DNA from: Candidatus Poribacteria bacterium
Lineage (GTDB): Bacteria; Poribacteria; WGA-4E; WGA-3G
Assembly: GCA_022827885.1 (NCBI GenBank)
Contig: JAJEIP010000049.1
Coordinates: 1-49,214, forward strand
Length of the DNA: 49,214 nt
Direction of reading: 5' to 3'
The translations under genes and the position numbers were made by a program. This document shows positions 8,275-16,843 of the stretch, in pieces. Each line of letters opens with the position of its first letter. Position 1 is the first letter of the stretch. Below the pieces are notes generated by a model that saw only the letters and a list, made by a program, of their open reading frames with translations, was not told where the DNA came from and searched no databases.

Positions 8275-9075
8275 ATGCACGTTGGACTTATGGGCGGGAC
8301 AATTCGACGCGAAACGCTCAGCGAGACGCTGGACGCTATTGTGGAACACGATGTCCATCATTTACAATATCATGTGCCTGCAGGACTATCGCTCGCAGAG
8401 GTTCGCAAGGAGATAGACGACCGACAGATCACGATCTCGGCACTCGGAGGCACCTACAACATGATCGATCCCGATGTTGAGAAACGGCACGCCGGATTAC
8501 AGATGTTGCGTTCTGTCGCGGAGCAGTGCGCGCCGATGGGGACATCCGTGATTACGATCTGTACCGGCTCGCGGAACCCGGACAGTATGTGGCGCGCACA
8601 CCCTGATAACAATACACCAGAGGCGTGGCACGATCTCGTTGAGTCTATGAAGCAGGCACTGGCGGTCGCCGAGGAATACGAGGTGGTGCTTGCGCTTGAA
8701 CCTGAAGTCGCGAATGTGGTGGATTCTGCCCAGAAAGCACGGCGGCTGCTTGATGAGATGCAATCGCCCTATCTGAAAGTTTGTATGGACGGCGCGAACA
8801 TCTTCCACAAAGGGGAACTCCCGAAGATGCGTGAGATTCTTGATGAGGCGTTCGCACTGCTTAAGGACGATATTGCCTTGGCACACGCAAAAGACTTGGA
8901 CCGCGATGGTGAAGCAGGACATCTCGCCGCTGGGACAGGGCTGCTGGACTATGATCAGTATCTCGGTCTGCTAAAGGAGAGCGGTTATGATGGGGCAGTC
9001 GTGTTGCACGGGTTGTCGGAAGAACAAGTGCCTTTCTGTACAGGGTTTTTGCGGGAAAAAATCGCTTCCTTATAA
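8275..9075 (+). CDS. Sugar phosphate isomerase/epimerase, TIM barrel
   Basis: A 266-residue xylose-isomerase-like barrel. MHVGLMGGTIRRE opens strand 1; later segments are ISALGGTYNMIDPD near residue 60, TICTGSRNPDSMW near 95, VVLALEPEVANV near 140 (metal-binding Glu), KVCMDGANIFH near 168 (Asp) and ALAHAKDLDRDG near 203 (His), in the order expected for AP-endonuclease-2-like sugar isomerases. The start is fixed by AGGAG six bases upstream. It is a single-gene unit with its own strong promoter. The residues are those of a metal-dependent isomerase or epimerase; the substrate is unknown. Confidence 0.9.
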   Translation: MHVGLMGGTIRRETLSETLDAIVEHDVHHLQYHVPAGLSLAEVRKEIDDRQITISALGGTYNMIDPDVEKRHAGLQMLRSVAEQCAPMGTSVITICTGSRNPDSMWRAHPDNNTPEAWHDLVESMKQALAVAEEYEVVLALEPEVANVVDSAQKARRLLDEMQSPYLKVCMDGANIFHKGELPKMREILDEAFALLKDDIALAHAKDLDRDGEAGHLAAGTGLLDYDQYLGLLKESGYDGAVVLHGLSEEQVPFCTGFLREKIASL

Positions 9076-9089
9076 TAGTTATCAGGTTT

Positions 9090-9194
9090 TTATAGTAAAT
9101 TCCAAAAATAAATACACACTTTCAACCCCCGGTAGGTGCGGTTTCCCAACCGCACCGATGCTGAGTGTATAAGTAATTACAGAATTTACTATAA
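9090..9194. repeat. Palindromic MITE-like repeat R3, most complete copy
   Basis: Terminal arms TTATAGTAAATTC (9090-9102) and GAATTTACTATAA (9182-9194) are exact 13-base complements. In the centre is a perfect hairpin GGTGCGGTT-tccc-AACCGCACC (9135-9156). A second inverted pair, TATAATAGTTAT (9071-9082) and ATAACTATTATA (9191-9202), brackets the left side and overlaps the right arm. Related copies lie at 25990-26066 and 46252-46434. No coding capacity. Confidence 0.85.
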
Positions 9195-9308
9195 CTATTA
9201 TAACGCCAGGTAAGAATTAACCAGAAACCACCGCGAAACATTGTCCCGCAGGTCTCCTCTATAGGAAACCTGCGCAAGGCGCAGTGCCCAGATTTAATCG
9301 TTTAAAAA

Positions 9309-10949
9309 TTAGATTTTCCCGGACATCCGTTCTGCCAACCGAGCGAGTGCGGGTGAAGTGTCCAATTTTTCGAGTTCCGCTTCGATCAGGGTAAAGTGTT
9401 CCGTCGCAGCGAGTGCGGTTTTGATGGCTTCATCGAATTCACCTTCGGTTCTGACATAGTAGCCGTGTCCTGTTCCAAAGAGTGTTGGCATGGCACTATA
9501 GTTCCAACCGCCTATGTCGTTAAAGGGACCGTCGAGGAGATGCCGTTCGGTCCCGTACCCGTGGTTGTTGAGGACAAGCACAATCGGATTGAGTCCGTAA
9601 CGGACGGTCGTTGAGAGTTCAGTGCCTGTCATTTGGAAGGCGCCATCTCCGACGATAACGAGACACCGCGCCTGCGGCATGCTCAGCTGCGCCCCAACGG
9701 ATGCCGGCACTGCAAACCCCATTGAGGTGTAGTAGGCGGGACTGATAAAGTTGGTATGTTGATGGATGCGCAGCTCGGCAGCCCCGAAGAGGCTGTCCCC
9801 GACATCCGCGATAACCGTCAATTCGTCGTTTATGAATTCATTCAGGTGTTGGAACAACCGGCAAGCTGTTAAAGGTTTATCGGGTTCGACCTTAAACGGT
9901 TCCGTATCCGGAAACGCCCATCCCAAATTCGGTTTCCGTCGCCTTCGGAGTTTCGGCGAATTGAGACCGTCGATAAAATCGTCGAACATCACCTCTTCGT
10001 AATTGTGATAACGGATTGCGATTTTTTCCGAGGTGGCGTAGATGGAATGTGCCCGATCGAGATTTGCGGTGTAAATCCCAAGGTTCACATCCGTCATGAA
10101 TGCACCGAGGATGATCACACAATCCGAGTCTTCAACAAATTGTCGGACCTCTTGTCTCCCCATCGCACCCTCGTATATCCCCAAGTAAAGCGGATGCGAT
10201 TCCGGCACTACCGACTTTCCAAGGAGCGTTGCCACGACTGGAATCCGTTTTTCATCTATGAGTCGGAGTAATTTATTTTGGTAGCCGAATCTGTGGAGTT
10301 CTACACCCGCGAGAATGACAGGTCTTTTACTGTGGTTGATGAAATCAATAGCCTCTTCGACGGCGACCTCCAGTGTCTCCGGATCGCTGAGATGTCCACC
10401 CGTTGACGGACGTTGGTAAAGCGTGCCGCGCACATCGACCATGTCGCGTGGGAGTTCAATGTATCCGGGACGTTTATAGCGATAAACGGCATCGAGCACC
10501 CTATCGATTTCATTGAAGGCGGTAAAGGGTTCATCGAGGAGTGCCGTTGCGACGGTTATCTCGTCATAGATGCGTTGCTGTGTATGGAAATCCCTGACTT
10601 TATGGTGGAGGAGTTCATCTTTTCCGTGTTCTCTGATGCCGGGGGCACCACTGATAACAACAACGGGTGATTTCTCTGCGTAGGCACCCGCGACAGCGTT
10701 CACCATGGATAACCCACCGACGCAATAGGTAACACAGGCGGCACCCATGCCTTTTATCCGAGCATAAGCATCAGCGGCGTAGCCTGCTGCGTCCTCACGG
10801 GTCATACCGATATGCTGAATTGAACTCTGCTCGATAAGGTCATAGAACCGCAGGACGTAATCCCCCGGAATACCAAAGATGTGTTCAATGTCATAACCCT
10901 CTAATTTTCTGAGTAGGTATTCACCGATCGTTGGAGGTCTGTTATACAT
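9309..10949 (-). CDS. ThDP-dependent 2-keto-acid decarboxylase (indolepyruvate/pyruvate decarboxylase family)
   Basis: A 546-residue thiamine-diphosphate enzyme. Residues match the pyruvate and indolepyruvate decarboxylase active site: Asp30 in GIPGDY, Glu52 in TREDAAGYAADAYAR, the His115-His116 pair in LLHHK, and Glu468 in NNHGYGTERH. The ThDP/Mg motif runs from GDGAFQ (434-439) to the NN at 461-462. The His pair and Glu separate it from acetolactate synthase and benzoylformate decarboxylase. It should decarboxylate a 2-keto acid such as phenylpyruvate or indolepyruvate to an aldehyde in the cytoplasm. GAGGTGCCACC precedes the ATG. A decayed copy of this gene's start lies at 11891-11952. Confidence 0.9.
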   Translation of the reverse strand: MYNRPPTIGEYLLRKLEGYDIEHIFGIPGDYVLRFYDLIEQSSIQHIGMTREDAAGYAADAYARIKGMGAACVTYCVGGLSMVNAVAGAYAEKSPVVVISGAPGIREHGKDELLHHKVRDFHTQQRIYDEITVATALLDEPFTAFNEIDRVLDAVYRYKRPGYIELPRDMVDVRGTLYQRPSTGGHLSDPETLEVAVEEAIDFINHSKRPVILAGVELHRFGYQNKLLRLIDEKRIPVVATLLGKSVVPESHPLYLGIYEGAMGRQEVRQFVEDSDCVIILGAFMTDVNLGIYTANLDRAHSIYATSEKIAIRYHNYEEVMFDDFIDGLNSPKLRRRRKPNLGWAFPDTEPFKVEPDKPLTACRLFQHLNEFINDELTVIADVGDSLFGAAELRIHQHTNFISPAYYTSMGFAVPASVGAQLSMPQARCLVIVGDGAFQMTGTELSTTVRYGLNPIVLVLNNHGYGTERHLLDGPFNDIGGWNYSAMPTLFGTGHGYYVRTEGEFDEAIKTALAATEHFTLIEAELEKLDTSPALARLAERMSGKI

Positions 10950-11010
10950 GGTGGCACCTCACTGTGGGGTTGTTGTTTCTATAAATCCATGCGTCCGACA
11001 TCATCTTTCG

Positions 11011-11045
11011 TAGCATAGACTGTGCGTCTGTGCTATTAGCAGCAT
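11011..11045. repeat. Palindromic repeat R5, copy 2
   Basis: Contains GTAGCATAGACTG...GTCTGTGC, with hairpin arms GCATAGAC and GTCTGTGC around a 5-base loop and one mismatched pair. It matches the repeat at 2639-2699 and lies between the decarboxylase and the Rpn-type gene. Confidence 0.55.
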
Positions 11046-11055
11046 GCCTTGACAT

Positions 11056-11844
11056 TTACGATTGTCTTAGTTTTTCGATATCTATTTCTGGGATACCTGT
11101 TGCTCTTGCGATAACTTCGGTGCTTACGCCTTCGCTAATCAGGGCGCGTGCAATGGTAATCTTTTCCTGTTGCCTTGTATCTATTAAGGTATCTTCCCAA
11201 GACTCTTCATCCTTAAGGACCCTGCGCTCCGCAGGCGAGATGTTGTCCAGTTTAACCGCATCAATCACCCTCTCAAAAATCGGGGAGTTATAGAGACTTC
11301 CGTCTATTTCTCCATCCAGAGAATCCAAAACGAGTTCCAACCACGCTTTAATGCCCGGTGGTGTCTTATCGTTGACCATCCGCGGGACCACAAACACGAG
11401 TTGATGCGGGTAGACATTGACTTTCCGGCTAAATTCGTTGACCGGGTTGAAATCCGCGATAGCCACACTAAAGTCGATGTCCGCCTCGCTATACGGACTC
11501 GTTAGGACAACAATCGTGTAAACTGTCCGATTGAATTGATACGCCTTGCTGTTTTTCACCTGTTCTACGAGGTTGATAAGATGATAGTATAGGAAACGAT
11601 CGTAGAAGTGTCGCTCTTTGACGTGTTGTATCTCAACCACAATACGAGATTCCGTATCCTCAGCAAACAAATCGTATTCAATATCAACCTGTCCGATGGG
11701 TTCAAGGAATTTGTAGCCGCGATGCACCTCATCGGTATGGAATTTGATGCCTAAGACATCTTCGACAAATTGACAGAAGATATCCGGTTGACCGAACGCT
11801 TTCTTAAAAGCCATGTCGTATCGTAAGGGAACAACTCGCTCCAT
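11056..11844 (-). CDS. Rpn family recombination-promoting nuclease / PD-(D/E)XK transposase-like protein
   Basis: The 262-residue product matches the Rpn/YhgA-like family. It opens with PLRYDMAFKKAFGQPD and has the nuclease core Asp58 in VDIEYDLFAED with Glu71-Ile-Gln73 in IVVEIQH, a PD-(D/E)XK-type site where Gln takes the Lys position, as is common in this family. A C-terminal EGVSTEVIARATGIPEIDIEKL segment looks like a helix-turn-helix. Escherichia coli Rpn proteins are DNA endonucleases that promote RecA-independent recombination. AGGGAGCC lies before the ATG. It is bracketed by the decarboxylase gene and a remnant duplicate of that gene's start, which suggests it arrived during a local rearrangement. 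Confidence 0.85.
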   Translation of the reverse strand: MERVVPLRYDMAFKKAFGQPDIFCQFVEDVLGIKFHTDEVHRGYKFLEPIGQVDIEYDLFAEDTESRIVVEIQHVKERHFYDRFLYYHLINLVEQVKNSKAYQFNRTVYTIVVLTSPYSEADIDFSVAIADFNPVNEFSRKVNVYPHQLVFVVPRMVNDKTPPGIKAWLELVLDSLDGEIDGSLYNSPIFERVIDAVKLDNISPAERRVLKDEESWEDTLIDTRQQEKITIARALISEGVSTEVIARATGIPEIDIEKLRQS

Positions 11845-11890
11845 TTTAGGCTCCCTTTTATAAAGTTTAAACAGGATTCTGGCTCAAGTC

Positions 11891-11952
11891 ATGTTCAATG
11901 TCGTAGTTCTCTAATTTTTTGAGTAGATATTTGCCGAAGGTCTGTTGTACAT
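11891..11952 (-). pseudogene. Truncated duplicate of the 2-keto-acid decarboxylase 5' end
   Basis: Read on the minus strand, this stretch starts ATG-TAC-AAC-AGA-CCT (MYNRP), loses 7 bases, and continues in another frame as GKYLLKKLENYDIEH. The intact gene at 10949 begins MYNRPPTIGEYLLRKLEGYDIEH. Similarity continues upstream of the ATG (GAGGTCTTATC against GAGGTGCCACC) to about 11979 and stops abruptly at 11891. It is therefore a relic of a second decarboxylase gene in the same orientation, with the Rpn-type gene now where its body would be. A weak promoter-like pair (TTGCCC, 18 bases, TACAAT at 11989-12018 on the minus strand) may be its old promoter. Confidence 0.8.
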
Positions 11953-12038
11953 GATAAGACCTCGTCGTGCGGATTTGTTTTTAACGGTATTGTACCATAA
12001 AGAGATAGACTGGGGCAAGCCTAAATCCCATGCACAAC

Positions 12039-13034
12039 TTAACAAAATACCGCCTCAAACAGTCTATGTTCTTCAAGGAAATGCGAGATTTCAGTTGTGG
12101 GACTTTCCGTTAGATCTGATCGGAAACGGACTCCACTAACACCGGAAGGAAGATTTGGGTTGACGGAGGGAATTACAGAAGTTTCATAAAATTCAAGTGA
12201 TTCTTCTGCTAATCTTTCGTCGAATCGTGCGTCGGATGCCTGTTGCCAAGTATTGCCGAGTGTAAGTGCTATGACTCTGTCAATGTGTAAAAGTGCATCA
12301 AAATTGTTACCGAGACGAATTTGTATCTTTTCTCTTAGTTCCTCAATAGAAACTCCGGCTTGCGAACTTTCAACAGGTACAGAGGCAACGAGTGCTTTTA
12401 CATCCTCTGGTGGATACAATTGTTCAAGTGAAAAATGATGTAGCCTGATAGTTCCAGAGAAACTTTTCACCTCAATTCGCTGGTTGTCCATAGCAAAATC
12501 GTAGCGATCCTCGGGGGCAGTATGCCATGCCTCTACTAAAATATCAGGTTGATGTGCTTGGGCAATTAGAAATAATTCTGCCCATAATCCTTGCACCGAC
12601 TTTTGAGACCCGTTCATCATCGCCCGAAATAATTCAATTAACTGGTTCATAGCATGAGCTACATCAGATTGATTCGGTTGATTTCCAAGAGATATGACGA
12701 TGGTAGACATAACCTTCAGGAAGTAATCTTGTAGTGTTGCGTCTGCCTCAGTACAATGGATAAGGGTGAATACTCCTTCTTCAAATGTTCCATCTGGACG
12801 AGAGACACGACAATTCAGGTTATACTGAACTCTGAGATGCTCAAGGACAATTGGTGGCAGTTGGCTTTGGCTTCTGACATTAAGTGTTGAGATTAGGAGT
12901 AGTGGTCTACCTTGACTATCTTTACCGAGGCGATGGGGTTCATATCCAGGAATTGGAGAGGCAGCAAAACGATCCTCGTCATTAGTTGTAGTAATGGAAT
13001 CAAATGATTGGAAAAGTTTAATTAGATTTAGCAT
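12039..13034 (-). CDS. PD-(D/E)XK motif protein (DUF4420-type nuclease of Z1 defence systems)
   Basis: A 331-residue protein with a restriction-like active site: Glu153 in GLWAELFLI, Asp179 in EDRYDFAM and Glu188-Val-Lys190 in RIEVKSFSG. The layout, a conserved early Glu, then 'D.a.' and 'iEVKs', is that of the PD-(D/E)XK family found with Z1 helicases and GHKL ATPases. It is probably the DNA-cutting subunit. The gene starts 2 bases after the Z1 stop codon and is the last of the operon. The final 60 residues (from about 270) show no known domain. Confidence 0.8.
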   Translation of the reverse strand: MLNLIKLFQSFDSITTTNDEDRFAASPIPGYEPHRLGKDSQGRPLLLISTLNVRSQSQLPPIVLEHLRVQYNLNCRVSRPDGTFEEGVFTLIHCTEADATLQDYFLKVMSTIVISLGNQPNQSDVAHAMNQLIELFRAMMNGSQKSVQGLWAELFLIAQAHQPDILVEAWHTAPEDRYDFAMDNQRIEVKSFSGTIRLHHFSLEQLYPPEDVKALVASVPVESSQAGVSIEELREKIQIRLGNNFDALLHIDRVIALTLGNTWQQASDARFDERLAEESLEFYETSVIPSVNPNLPSGVSGVRFRSDLTESPTTEISHFLEEHRLFEAVFC

Positions 13035-13036
13035 GG

Positions 13037-15283
13037 CTAACTTCCGATTTCATCGCTCCCCTGATCTTGGACAAGCCAATCAGTTGAAACATCTTTCGGA
13101 AGCCAAACCGCTACAGTTGGAACGTCCGAAAACTTTTTGTCACTCTCTTGAATCAATTCAAGAATGTGAATTTGGACAGTCACACCTTTAGGTGCTTTTA
13201 TCTTTCTGTCGCCTGGGTATATCGTTCCTGTGCGGGGGCTTGGTCCCTGAAATAATGTAGGAATTTCATCGTTTTTGTTCAGTGTTCTTTTACGAGGATT
13301 ACCTCTACTCATGTAGTAGATCGTACACAAGGCATCAGGATGAGTATCAAGATAGGCAGCAATCTGTAGGCGTATCCCCGTAAATTTCTGTGAGTCAACG
13401 AGGCGCGTGACGCGCAACGGCACAAGTAAGTGTTCATAGACATCTTTGAGACGGACATCTGTTGATACATTATGCCAGGCTTCAATTCGACTTGTTCTTT
13501 GCGCGTCGGTTTGAAATGATAAGGTGTCCAAGAACTTCTGAACGATAAAGCGGTTTTCTTTAATTGCTGCTTCTGAATCGTGTGGGGCTTTTGGTTCGTA
13601 CCATCGACTGCTCAAATTTCCTTGCGTGTAATCTATGTCAAGAACGTTATGACGAGTCGGTTTAAGATTTCGATCAAGGAAGAATGCACGTTTCCAAGTA
13701 TTAAGAGGCGTACCAGTTTTATCGTGAGCAATTAAACGATCCCGAACATCCTCTTCGTGTATAATATAATCGTGATAAGCATCACTCACACTATTCTCTA
13801 GAAAAACTCTACAGTATCCAAAATAGGTTTGCTTATAACCGAAAAACCTTGCTCTCTGTTGGATCGTATCAGCGTTACCCATGCCAGGCCCCCTTGGCAT
13901 ATAGGTTACGGTTAAACCCTCAACGGTAAAGCCTCTATCCATCGCCTGACCACCAACCAAAATATGGGCATAAGTATTATGCCATGGAATACTCGGTGTT
14001 CGCCCACCAGCCGCATTGACTTCGTGAAGTTGAGTCTTACGAATTGCGCGCAAAAGCGAGGCTGGTAACTCCTCAAAAGATGGTAAGTTTGATACAGTCC
14101 TTTGAAGGCTTTCATAACTATTTCTAAATTCCTCAAGGAGGTCTTGGCGATCCGGATCATTTTCATCAAGGTTAAGGATTTCTATCCAATAGTTTCTTAC
14201 TTGCTCAACCCAAAAATAATATTCCCCGTGTCGGAAAGTTTCACGGGAAGGATGAACCATCATTGATCGGTTACCTTCAAGGTATTCACCTTCTAGGATC
14301 GTTGCAGCAGTGACTCCCAAAAAGAATATTCTCATTGCTTCAAGTAGACTCTCCGGTGGAGCATCTAACGGAGCATCTCGAGTTGGTATTTCGCTGTCTG
14401 GGATTGTATAGATGCGATTTGGTTGGTCGTGAAAAAACGCTTTACCGCCGATGTATTTTGCTCCAGGTGTTAACACTTTTGCAAAATTGGGAGATAGGAC
14501 ATCAATCAGATTAATAAGCAAAGGAGCTTGAGGTGTTGCCGTATATTGAAGAAATGTATGGTGTGGCAAATACTCTCGGAGAGTAAGAACACGTTGATAA
14601 GTGGTACTTGCTTCGCCCTTTTGAACCTTTGTGTTTAGGCTAGCTTGATCTGCCTCATCATCGATAATCAACGTAGGGACATTTGAAAGATTGTCAATCC
14701 GGGAAAGAATCTCACCCAAGTTTTTCAAATGTTGGTGGTGTTTCATAGTGGTAATGAGCACCGTTTGACGTTCCCAGTCTGGGACGCTTGCGTCTTGCCA
14801 GTCCGCTAAGACATTTGCGATCTTGGCATGATCACCCTCATTGAATTCATGACTTTTAAAGTGCTGCCATTTCCTATCTGCACGCGTAAGCAGATTCAAG
14901 TCGTCTTCAAGACGTTTAGTTGACTGATCTCGCAAATTTATAGATGTTCCTGCGATCGCGATTACCATCTGATAGCCATTATCTCTGGCAAGAGCAGCGA
15001 CAGTTGTAAATGACAGCGTTTTACCACTTTGGACGTGCCCGACAACAAGTCCAGTTTCCTGTTTTGGAGGGACTGTTGGATCTACGCATTTCGCTAACAC
15101 GGAAATAGCTTCGTCTTTTATGGTTTCCCATTCAGTTTTTGTAACACGTGATGGGCAAATTTGTCCTCTTAAAGTTCCTGTCGCTTTTCCTGCAATAGGC
15201 TGCCATGAACCGTCTATTTGATTGTTCGCTTCCCGTATGATTTCAACAGTTTCTACTTGAACTATGGTGTCTCTTTTGTTCAT
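13037..15283 (-). CDS. Z1 domain-containing ATPase/helicase
   Basis: The 748-residue product has superfamily II helicase-like motifs: Walker A VGHVQSGKT (81-89), Walker B LIIDDEAD (205-212), LQYTATPQ (245-252), and a C-terminal Z1 part with LVGGQAMDRGFTVEGLTV (442-459) and QQRARFFGYK (475-484), the motif VI arginine region. Z1 proteins are the motor subunits of MORC-linked restriction systems and Mza. The reading frame is open up to a GTG at 15325, overlapping the ATPase gene by 23 bases, but I prefer the ATG at 15283 (MNKRDTIVQV), which leaves a 19-base gap. The upstream ribosome site is weak for both. Confidence 0.9.
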   Translation of the reverse strand: MNKRDTIVQVETVEIIREANNQIDGSWQPIAGKATGTLRGQICPSRVTKTEWETIKDEAISVLAKCVDPTVPPKQETGLVVGHVQSGKTLSFTTVAALARDNGYQMVIAIAGTSINLRDQSTKRLEDDLNLLTRADRKWQHFKSHEFNEGDHAKIANVLADWQDASVPDWERQTVLITTMKHHQHLKNLGEILSRIDNLSNVPTLIIDDEADQASLNTKVQKGEASTTYQRVLTLREYLPHHTFLQYTATPQAPLLINLIDVLSPNFAKVLTPGAKYIGGKAFFHDQPNRIYTIPDSEIPTRDAPLDAPPESLLEAMRIFFLGVTAATILEGEYLEGNRSMMVHPSRETFRHGEYYFWVEQVRNYWIEILNLDENDPDRQDLLEEFRNSYESLQRTVSNLPSFEELPASLLRAIRKTQLHEVNAAGGRTPSIPWHNTYAHILVGGQAMDRGFTVEGLTVTYMPRGPGMGNADTIQQRARFFGYKQTYFGYCRVFLENSVSDAYHDYIIHEEDVRDRLIAHDKTGTPLNTWKRAFFLDRNLKPTRHNVLDIDYTQGNLSSRWYEPKAPHDSEAAIKENRFIVQKFLDTLSFQTDAQRTSRIEAWHNVSTDVRLKDVYEHLLVPLRVTRLVDSQKFTGIRLQIAAYLDTHPDALCTIYYMSRGNPRKRTLNKNDEIPTLFQGPSPRTGTIYPGDRKIKAPKGVTVQIHILELIQESDKKFSDVPTVAVWLPKDVSTDWLVQDQGSDEIGS

Positions 15284-15302
15284 AGCAATACTCAAAACAA
15301 GA

Positions 15303-16838
15303 TTAAGGTTTGGATAAAGCATCACGGAGGAACTTATTAATATTACGAATGAAAGTTCTCGTTTTGCTCACTCCGCTGTCTCTTGCTGTAATTTCTGCCA
15401 AGGCGATGGCAATAGCCAGTCGTTGCAGAGGTTCAATTTGGGATGCCTCAACACCACTATATTGTACCATAAATGGGTGTGCAAGCGACATACGGATTTT
15501 AACTCGTCTGACTTTTCCATCCCATGGATCGTCACTGACAGAAATCCAATCTCCAACTGCTTCATTATTCACTAGTTCTATTGAGATTTCCCATTTTTTA
15601 CCATCGATTTCCACCGGAACGGTTTTATTAGCAATAGGCATTTCTGTGGTTGACAAGTCCGACGGGGGCGGTTCATTTTCGGGCTTTTCATAGAGTTGTG
15701 CCTCAATAACGGGAGGTACATCATATTCTACAGTCCTTGAAGTACGCCAGGTTGAAGTTTTTGCCCCTGGCTTCAGATCAGGAGTTTTTTGTCTGACCCG
15801 GTGCCCTTCTGCTTGACTGAGTAATGGCATTGGGTCGGCATTAAGTTCTTCTTTCAGTAGCCCCAAAAAGGGTTCCTCGTTCTCATCCCACTGAAAACCA
15901 TCCTTAGTGTGGCTAACATCGAATCCTTCAAGATGAAGTTCACCAAAGAGTCGTTGATAAGTGTAAGAATTTGGGTTGCCAAAAATAAGTTTTGGTCGAT
16001 AGCCTTCGTCCGCGCTTCCCTGGATTAAACGATTTCTGCGGAACAGCGCAAATCCAGCATGTGATGTACTTCCGGTCTCACGTAGTGCTACAAAACCACG
16101 AGCACGTAGTCCAGTCCCAAAGTCAAAATCAATTTCTTTTCGCCACAATCGGGGTATTTCTGATGGTTTCTCGTGAAATGGAGCGCATAATATTTTGGGT
16201 TGTGAATAAGATAAAACTTCACTACCAAAGCGTAGTTCTAATAACCCTTCTCTAATAAATACGCGATAGATACTTGCCAAATGTTCGCGAATTTTACCTA
16301 TCGTTCTTCCTTGTGGGGGTTTGTGTAGATTAGATAAGATAATTTCGGTGAAGTGCGAACTAGAATGAGTGGGTCTTGATTCTACGGTTAATTCTTCTAA
16401 ATTATCTTCTACAATTTGAGAAATGTCGAAATGAACTGTCTTTTCTTCTAATTCACCCAGTGCCGTCGTCCGAACTGTCCAGTTTGGAGAAAACCAGCAT
16501 GCTGCACTCTTCATGCCCATCCCGAATTCCGATAATCCACTTGTATTAGGGGGCACTTCTGCAGGACGGAACGCATATGTGTAGTCTTTCTCGTGAATGC
16601 CCGCTGCATTGTCTCGAACAATCAAGCGACCGTCATCAGAAGAGTCCAATTCAATTTCAACACGTAATTTTGCATCGTTCTCGTCAAGATGCTCAATTTC
16701 TTCCTTATAGTCAAGAAAACTTTGGATTGAATTATCAACAAACTCTGCAATGGCAAACCAAGGTTTGTAATTGAGGTGGCTGAGAACAGAAAGTATCCCG
16801 ACCCCTGGACGGATCTGGACCTTCTGAGGTGTGCTCAT
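15303..16838 (-). CDS. GHKL (MutL/Hsp90/MORC-like) ATPase
   Basis: The 511-residue product has the Bergerat ATP-binding fold. The N box is AEFVDNSIQS (31-40) with catalytic Glu32 and Mg-binding Asn36; the G1 box is DNAAGI (76-81); the G2 lid is GLSEFGMGMKSAA (101-113). Similarity to the MORC/Hsp90 side of the family includes GVGILSVLSHLNYKPWFAIAE at the start. Such ATPases are thought to act as ATP-gated clamps on DNA that control the nuclease and helicase partners. AAGGATT precedes the ATG, which lies 5 bases after the methyltransferase stop. Confidence 0.9.
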   Translation of the reverse strand: MSTPQKVQIRPGVGILSVLSHLNYKPWFAIAEFVDNSIQSFLDYKEEIEHLDENDAKLRVEIELDSSDDGRLIVRDNAAGIHEKDYTYAFRPAEVPPNTSGLSEFGMGMKSAACWFSPNWTVRTTALGELEEKTVHFDISQIVEDNLEELTVESRPTHSSSHFTEIILSNLHKPPQGRTIGKIREHLASIYRVFIREGLLELRFGSEVLSYSQPKILCAPFHEKPSEIPRLWRKEIDFDFGTGLRARGFVALRETGSTSHAGFALFRRNRLIQGSADEGYRPKLIFGNPNSYTYQRLFGELHLEGFDVSHTKDGFQWDENEEPFLGLLKEELNADPMPLLSQAEGHRVRQKTPDLKPGAKTSTWRTSRTVEYDVPPVIEAQLYEKPENEPPPSDLSTTEMPIANKTVPVEIDGKKWEISIELVNNEAVGDWISVSDDPWDGKVRRVKIRMSLAHPFMVQYSGVEASQIEPLQRLAIAIALAEITARDSGVSKTRTFIRNINKFLRDALSKP

Positions 16839-16843
16839 AATTT

